Source: Jackrogersella multiformis (lineage: Eukaryota > Ascomycota > Sordariomycetes > Xylariales > Hypoxylaceae). Taken from it: 64,000 bases of DNA. Shown here piece after piece: positions 59,167-64,000 of this stretch. The translations under genes were made by a program, and so were the position numbers. The notes under the pieces were generated by a model, which saw nothing but the letters and a program-made list of their open reading frames with translations, did not search any database and had not been told where the DNA came from. Positions within the stretch are counted from its first letter, which is position 1, and each line of letters starts with the position of its first letter. The stretch lies in NCBI GenBank assembly GCA_902806575.1, contig CADCXD010000010.1, forward strand, positions 1,736,001 to 1,800,000, read 5' to 3'.

Positions 59167-59529
59167 CTACGCACAGTATGCGTTGCAATCCGCATCATAG
59201 GTACACGAGAACGGTCCGGTCGCCCCTCCGCACATATTGTCGAAGATCATTGTGCCATTGACACCTTGACATTTGACCTGAGACAGATGACGATTAGCCA
59301 AAGTCATTCTGCACTAGTGCTAAGCAGTGGCGTGTCAAAAAGCCCAAAGCCCCTTTATCGAAGACAGCGGAGGACGTACCATGATTCCGCCTGTAGTGCA
59401 GCCCTTGGTGGCCCCGTTGCATGGCGAATGGATTTCACCGGTCCAACATGCCGCCCTCGGCAGCACTGACGCCGATACTGAAGAGATGGCGACGGAAAGA
59501 AGAACTAAGGTGTAGGTCTTAAACATCAT
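59167..59529 (-). CDS. Small secreted cysteine-rich protein (effector-like)
   Basis: Two exons, 59529-59380 and 59277-59167, give 86 residues. The N-terminus is a clear signal peptide (MMFKTYTLVLLSVAISSVSA) with likely cleavage after SVSA. The mature part of about 66 residues has eight cysteines: AACW, HSPC, KGC, VKC, NMC, FSC, DADC and NAYC. Eight evenly spread Cys in a short secreted protein suggest four disulfides, as in many fungal apoplastic effectors and antimicrobial proteins. I recognise no named family. It lies about 4 kb from a RIP-like island and a transposon end, a setting common for effectors. The exon join keeps phase and restores a clean stop, but expression is untested. Confidence 0.72.
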
Positions 59530-61121
59530 CCTTGCTAGTTGTCAAGCCCCTTTCCCTATGTCTGTAAGTGGTAAGTTTTGATGTTATTGGTCTCGGTCTT
59601 GTTTAACTTGATCGTTTAGCTGGATAGTTAGCTCGAACATAAAATATTGAGAGTGGAGGCTAAGCTCTGTCACTTATAAATACTTTTCCCTCTCCTGTAC
59701 GCAACACGATGGCTATTACATGGATACGATACGGGTGTAGCCGCACTCTACGTCTTGTAGGTAAGGAACGGACTCCTGGTCGTTTAATTTACCCGTCTCA
59801 AGAGTTTCTACATAATAACAAGAGATCATCGTTCGGCTGGTAAGACATATGGCAACTACCTAAAATGGCTGGTCGTATTCATAGGCTAGTTCCCGGTGCT
59901 TATTTAAGGTCAAGATCAGCTGTTGCAGGGCTATGGACGGCGCCGCATGGCTTATAGCTTTTATCTTTGCCTTCCAGAGCCAATAGAAATTTCATGCATG
60001 GCATGAAAGATGCTGGTGAGGATTATCTCACCCTGTCTCAGCTCTACTAGCCCATCCCATCTACAACGTGACATCAGTTAATTCCTAGCTCAGCTTCCTA
60101 ACAAACGGGAGGTGATGCAGAGTCTCGCCGTTTCTAGGTTTATCATAAACACACCCAGAAATTCTTCCAAATATCCTCGATATTATTTAGTTGCAGGAAG
60201 GCATGAGTGCCCAAGAACATATTCTAAAAGTATTAATAGACATCATCGAGGAGCTCGCTTTACAAGAATTGTTAACATCACTGGGTTCTTAATTCAATCA
60301 ATAACTATATCAACATTTCACGGCGGTTGCAAAGGAGTGAAATAAGCACATAAGCGGCAAGAAATGTCAGGCCAGAAGCTGACTACCCGGTCTATTAACT
60401 TATAAGCCGCCACCACCATAGAAAGACATCACGATACGACGTAGTCGAGTACACGCTGACACGAGATTAATCAATGAATAAGGAGATGATATTTGAAATT
60501 CTCTTTACGTTAATGTAATTTCCTAGGTTAGCGACTAATGAGCCATGTTAATGATCGGTTTTACGTGCCTTTACTCATTTCAAGCGGTTAATCATTGCCC
60601 TGCTGATTAGGTAAAAGGTACCTACCTACCTACCGTTATGTATTACCGCTTGGCTCCTCAATACATCACACACCTAGAATATGTTAGCTTACCACAATAT
60701 CCAGACCAAGCCAAGAAGAAATAACATCCTTACCATAGGAGTTTGAGAGACTAAGAAACATCGATTAGCATATAGCTATTGTTAAACAATAATAGATTCG
60801 CGTCTTTGTTTTCATTTTTTAGACGTTTGAATGGAGTGACAATCCACGTTAATAACTTTATCGTTCTAGGAATAGAAATCCCCCAAACACAAAAGGGAGT
60901 TATGAAAGAGACAAAGCCTTTAAGTGTAACGAGCCGGAGAACAATAAGTCTGTATTGCTAATTATATCTCAGCAATGAGGGACGAGGAGCAAATCTAGCC
61001 ACTATAAGAAACGAACGTGAGGGCATCTCAAGTTGTTCAAACAGAACCCCACAATCATCATAATTAATAAATTCATTCATTTTCACGAAAAATCCATTTT
61101 TGAGAAAATTTAGAAGTCAAT
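59530..61121. other. Intergenic, no gene seen
   Basis: About 1.6 kb of A+T-rich DNA between divergent genes. It contains CCTACCTACC motifs at about 60615-60635 and short random frames only. Confidence 0.45.
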
Positions 61122-62576
61122 ATGACGCGTATTTCTTACAAGGAGCTTAGGAGCCTTGGGCTTGAAGAAAGGAAAGGAAGTTTGTTTGGGGAGTCTACTT
61201 TTCATCAACCTCTTTCCGATGGGGTAGTAAAGAGCTTGCGGGGCGAAAGACTCAAGAGGCGGCGGCAGATGAAAAGGAAACGACAGCAGAAAACAGAAAA
61301 ACTACTTAGAATATTAGGGCAACAGCACCCGAAGCCAGCTCAGGCTAGGAGAATACGGGACGAGGATAAGAAACGTACAACGACACAGCTGACAACCGAG
61401 AAAAGACTAAAGAAGAGGGTGACCCGGCGGCCACGGAAATCCAGACAACAGACACCCCAGAAATCCAGAGAGTCGACTCCGGAAGCACAGCCTCCATCTA
61501 CACCACAGTCACCATCAGGTGATGTTAAACGTCGTTATATTATAAATATACCTATCGAAGATCTTCACGACATGTCTGATGATGTCCTTCTGACGATGAT
61601 CGAGAACCTGAATGGCGAAGACCGTATCCGCGTAGCGCTTATGCTTCCCCAAATCTTCCTCTCACCCGACAGAATCAACATGTTCGAACTCGATTCTGAT
61701 TTTCTATTCGATTATGCGCCGCGCTCTGCCCCGGACCACTCGAAACCGCAGACAAATTCCAGGCCGGCGGCCAAGGTGATCAGAGGGATCGTCGATAAAA
61801 TCATGGACGACGTCGACTATAGAGACGGCCTACGGGACATACTGCCGGCGGTCATCGAAGAGTTAGCTCTCTCAGGCCGAGGCGGCTTAACAGAGCTAAT
61901 ACAGTATTTAGTCGGGCTTGGTGTTCCCATCGACGCGTACCGGATTGTCAGGATTGCCGAACAGAGTGTCCTCACCGCGGCCGTGGTGCTGGAAGCGATC
62001 CTGTCGGGTTTAAAACACTGGGCGGTATTCTATGGAACAGATGATGGAGCTCCTTATAACTTCCTTCTTCAACTGATGGGTCTTCCCGACAAGAGTTTGA
62101 CGTTCGCCAAGATGATGCTTCATTTTGCGGGGGGTCACCCAGACCTCGAGGATTACCTTTTATTCTCATCCATCCGTGACGAGTCTGACGAAGTTTATCA
62201 TTGGCTTATCCAGCACAGGTGCCACTTCACCCGTCAAACCCTATTCCTAGCTATCTATCAACGCAACATGTCTCTCGTTCGCGCTCTTGTTCATATAAAT
62301 TCAGGCCATTATCGCATAGCGCCTCTCGATGTGGATAATATCCCGAAAGCGCCATTGGAATATCCAGAGAACCTAGAACGTTACGACATAGAAGAAGCGC
62401 TCGGCGACCCATACAACACTGATGGTATATTAGATACGTGGGCAGCTTTCGGATTCAGCCCGTTAGATGTAGCGATTATCACGCGCAACGCTGAGATAGC
62501 TAATTTCCTTCTGGATGCAGGGGCTGATCCAAAACGAATTCACCCTGTAGTACAAATACGAAGGCTGGGTGTTTGA
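61122..62576 (+). CDS. Basic protein with F-box-like motif and C-terminal ankyrin repeat
   Basis: This 484-residue protein has no intron. The first 130 residues are strongly basic and polar (KRRRQMKRKRQQK, KKRVTRRPRKSRQ) and probably nuclear. An F-box-like segment follows at about 140-180 (IPIEDLHDMSDDVLLTMIENL). The remainder is helical with one recognisable ankyrin unit near the end (GFSPLDVAIITRNAEIANFLLDAGADP). Earlier ankyrin-like helix pairs may be present but are degenerate. Ankyrin plus F-box-like proteins are a large, fast-evolving group in fungi. The protein stops soon after the repeat, so it may be truncated. I cannot assign a function. Confidence 0.6.
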   Translation: MTRISYKELRSLGLEERKGSLFGESTFHQPLSDGVVKSLRGERLKRRRQMKRKRQQKTEKLLRILGQQHPKPAQARRIRDEDKKRTTTQLTTEKRLKKRVTRRPRKSRQQTPQKSRESTPEAQPPSTPQSPSGDVKRRYIINIPIEDLHDMSDDVLLTMIENLNGEDRIRVALMLPQIFLSPDRINMFELDSDFLFDYAPRSAPDHSKPQTNSRPAAKVIRGIVDKIMDDVDYRDGLRDILPAVIEELALSGRGGLTELIQYLVGLGVPIDAYRIVRIAEQSVLTAAVVLEAILSGLKHWAVFYGTDDGAPYNFLLQLMGLPDKSLTFAKMMLHFAGGHPDLEDYLLFSSIRDESDEVYHWLIQHRCHFTRQTLFLAIYQRNMSLVRALVHINSGHYRIAPLDVDNIPKAPLEYPENLERYDIEEALGDPYNTDGILDTWAAFGFSPLDVAIITRNAEIANFLLDAGADPKRIHPVVQIRRLGV

Positions 62577-63126
62577 ATCAGTACCACTTATGATATACAT
62601 TAGGCGAGCGTGGTACCTCTCTCAAGTTAGATCTTGTTGAAGAGATGAGTTTCAGGTAGGTACGTCGAGATTCGGATGGGAGCCATTACATCGATAATGC
62701 ACACGGACGAAGGTTAAGGGCCTCTGATAAAGAGAGCATGGTAATAAAGAGAAGAAGGTAATTTTAAGCAGGTGTAATTGGCAGTAGGAAATAGACATTG
62801 TATAAATTGCATTTTATAGCGATGCTTAATGAAGTATGTTTAATTGTATATATAATATTTACGAGGAGATAAATAAAGGTAGAGCTTGAGAATGTGACGG
62901 CTGTATATATAACAAGTGACCTGAGACATGTATCATTAGGGCTCTAGTAGTCTCTTTGTGCCTTAAGTCTCAGAACCAGTCATCTTGTGTAAATCATAAT
63001 CGTAATCATTAATACTTTGGCTTCATAGTAAATTTTATATGTATGATTTCTAGTAACCTTTTTCAGTACATTTTAAGCGTAAGTAAGTATTACATTTTAT
63101 AGTGTGATAAGGGCAATAAAGCTTGG
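62577..63126. other. A+T-rich flank, no gene seen
   Basis: A+T content rises steadily from the ankyrin gene towards the RIP-like island. I see no exon. Confidence 0.5.
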
Positions 63127-63785
63127 AATTGTAATTTAATTTCGAATAATAATTCTTTATAATTTTAAGGTTTTTATCCTTTTTTTCTTTTTGCGAAGTA
63201 AAGCGTAATAACTTATATATATATAATTTAAATATTTTTTTAAACGTTATTAACGCTTTTTTAATTTTATATATATTAATTAATTTTTTTAATTAATTTT
63301 ATTTAATAACTTTATTTTATAAATTTTAATATATTTTATATTTATTAATTTATATATTTATATTAATTATACTTTACTTCGTAAAATTTATTCGTATAAT
63401 ATATAATAAAAAGTTAAACTTATTTAACGGCTTTTTTATTTTATATTAAAACTTTATTTATTTATTTTACGATAAATAATTTTATTATTAAAATAAAAGT
63501 ATAAAAGTTATTTTAATATATACGAAATTATAAATAAATGATTATTATTTAAAATATATTTTAATAAAATTAAAAATAAAAAAGTTATTTTAACTTCAAA
63601 TAAAATTAATTTAAAGTTAAACTTTTATTAATTCGTTAATAATAATATTTATAACGAACTTATTAAAATCTATTTTAAATAATCTTTAATTTACGATAAC
63701 TTATTTAAATTTAATATATTTAAAATACTTTTTATATATAAATTAAACTTAACTTAAATTATTATCGAATTAAAACTGTTATATT
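63127..63785. repeat. Extremely A+T-rich island, RIP-like relic
   Basis: Over about 650 bp the sequence is nearly all A and T, with TpA very frequent. Of the few remaining C bases most sit in CpG or CpT, and CpA is almost absent. That is the pattern left by repeat-induced point mutation (CpA to TpA) on a duplicated element. No coding remnant can be recognised. Confidence 0.75.
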
Positions 63786-63878
63786 GTTTTCCAATATTTA
63801 TTCGTGAAGATATTACAGAGTGACAAGGTAGTACAATGGCTGTTAATGTGATTTTCAAGGTGGCCCGGATTAATTTGA

Positions 63879-63890
63879 CCCCCCCCCCCC
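63879..63890. repeat. Poly-C run
   Basis: Twelve consecutive C residues lie within the putative transposon terminal region. Confidence 0.9.
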
Positions 63891-63898
63891 ATTGTACT

Positions 63899-64000
63899 TT
63901 AGATCACCACATCACGTTCAGCATCGCTGCTATCAACCTCCTCCTGGTCTTTCAGCTTATCTGTAGGACCTCTCCATCCGGTAGTAGCTTGGATAAACAA
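63899..64000 (-). CDS. Partial C-terminus of a putative transposase
   Basis: An open frame enters from the right edge and runs 33 codons to a TAA at 63901-63899. The peptide is polar and acidic at its end (QEEVDSSDAERDVVI), plausible for a pogo-type transposase tail. Normal base composition, unlike the adjoining RIP-like island, suggests a younger copy. Too short to identify with confidence. Confidence 0.3.
   Translation of the reverse strand: MFIQATTGWRGPTDKLKDQEEVDSSDAERDVVI

Larger units (their letters stand above)
63831..64000 (-). mobile_element. Terminal part of a probable Tc1/mariner (pogo/Fot1-like) DNA transposon
   Basis: The stretch starting GTACAATGGCTGTTAATG, preceded by TA, looks like a terminal repeat next to a TA target site, and GTACAATGG recurs inverted as CCATTGTAC at 63889-63897. 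Between them lies GGCCCGGATTAATTTGACC, a composition typical of pogo-like ends. A minus-strand frame that could be the transposase C-terminus ends just inside. The element is cut by the window edge, so the other end cannot be seen. Family assignment is by eye. Confidence 0.4.

Noticed and set aside
1..64000. CRISPR array, operon or secondary-metabolite cluster
   Set aside because: Direct repeats here are microsatellites or short dispersed motifs, and none of the genes is a polyketide synthase, peptide synthetase or terpene synthase.

Overview
The window is nuclear DNA of a filamentous ascomycete (Pezizomycotina; a Sordariomycete would fit, but the exact lineage cannot be read from the sequence). 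Most genes carry short introns with GTAAGT/GTATGT-type donors and YAG acceptors. The proteins include fungal types: VTC1, an AHC1-like ADA subunit, a C2H2 plus fungal-specific transcription factor, a GPI-anchored Ser/Thr protein and a fungal Hv1-like channel. The right end holds an A+T-rich island that looks mutated by repeat-induced point mutation (RIP), next to the end of a DNA transposon. I rebuilt twenty-two genes, mostly by joining exons by hand so that reading phase and family motifs agree; exon coordinates are in each entry.

Layout. Bases 1-21000 form a housekeeping block: SNU13 (-) and the V-ATPase proteolipid VMA3 (+) in a divergent pair; PAB2-like RRM protein (+); RSP5-type HECT ubiquitin ligase (+), convergent with an AHC1-like ADA histone acetyltransferase subunit (-); an Alba-domain protein (+), convergent with VTC1 (-); and a Tctex-type dynein light chain (+) divergent from VTC1. 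Bases 21000-36200 are sparse: an F-box protein (+) and choline-phosphate cytidylyltransferase PCT1 (+), followed by a 6.8 kb gene desert. Bases 36200-50150 hold a C2H2/fungal_trans transcription factor, a CBM48 (AMPK1-type glycogen-binding) protein with a 1.3 kb intron, an RNF10/Mag2-like RING protein, and a class 1A dihydroorotate dehydrogenase whose 3' end is broken by a frameshift and a poly-G tract (all +). Bases 51000-59600 are a run of six minus-strand genes: GPI-anchored Cys/Ser/Thr protein, Hv1-like proton channel, complex I PSST subunit, mitochondrial rhomboid protease, GNAT acetyltransferase, and a small secreted eight-cysteine protein. A basic F-box-like/ankyrin protein follows, then the RIP-like island and the transposon end.

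The genes do not form one pathway or a biosynthetic cluster. Functional links are loose: VMA3 and VTC1 both act at the vacuole, and the PSST subunit and rhomboid protease are neighbouring mitochondrial genes. RSP5, the F-box protein and the RING protein are separate ubiquitin-system genes.

The points most worth a second look are: an in-frame TAG in PCT1 with an acidic open frame continuing in the same phase; stop-free introns of 3n length in two genes; the oversized CBM48 intron; the RSP5 intron that splits the catalytic cysteine codon; the broken dihydroorotate dehydrogenase; the effector-like secreted protein near the transposon border; and a palindromic TACCTAGGTA-type motif scattered through the intergenic DNA. 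I saw no rRNA, convincing tRNA or CRISPR array.
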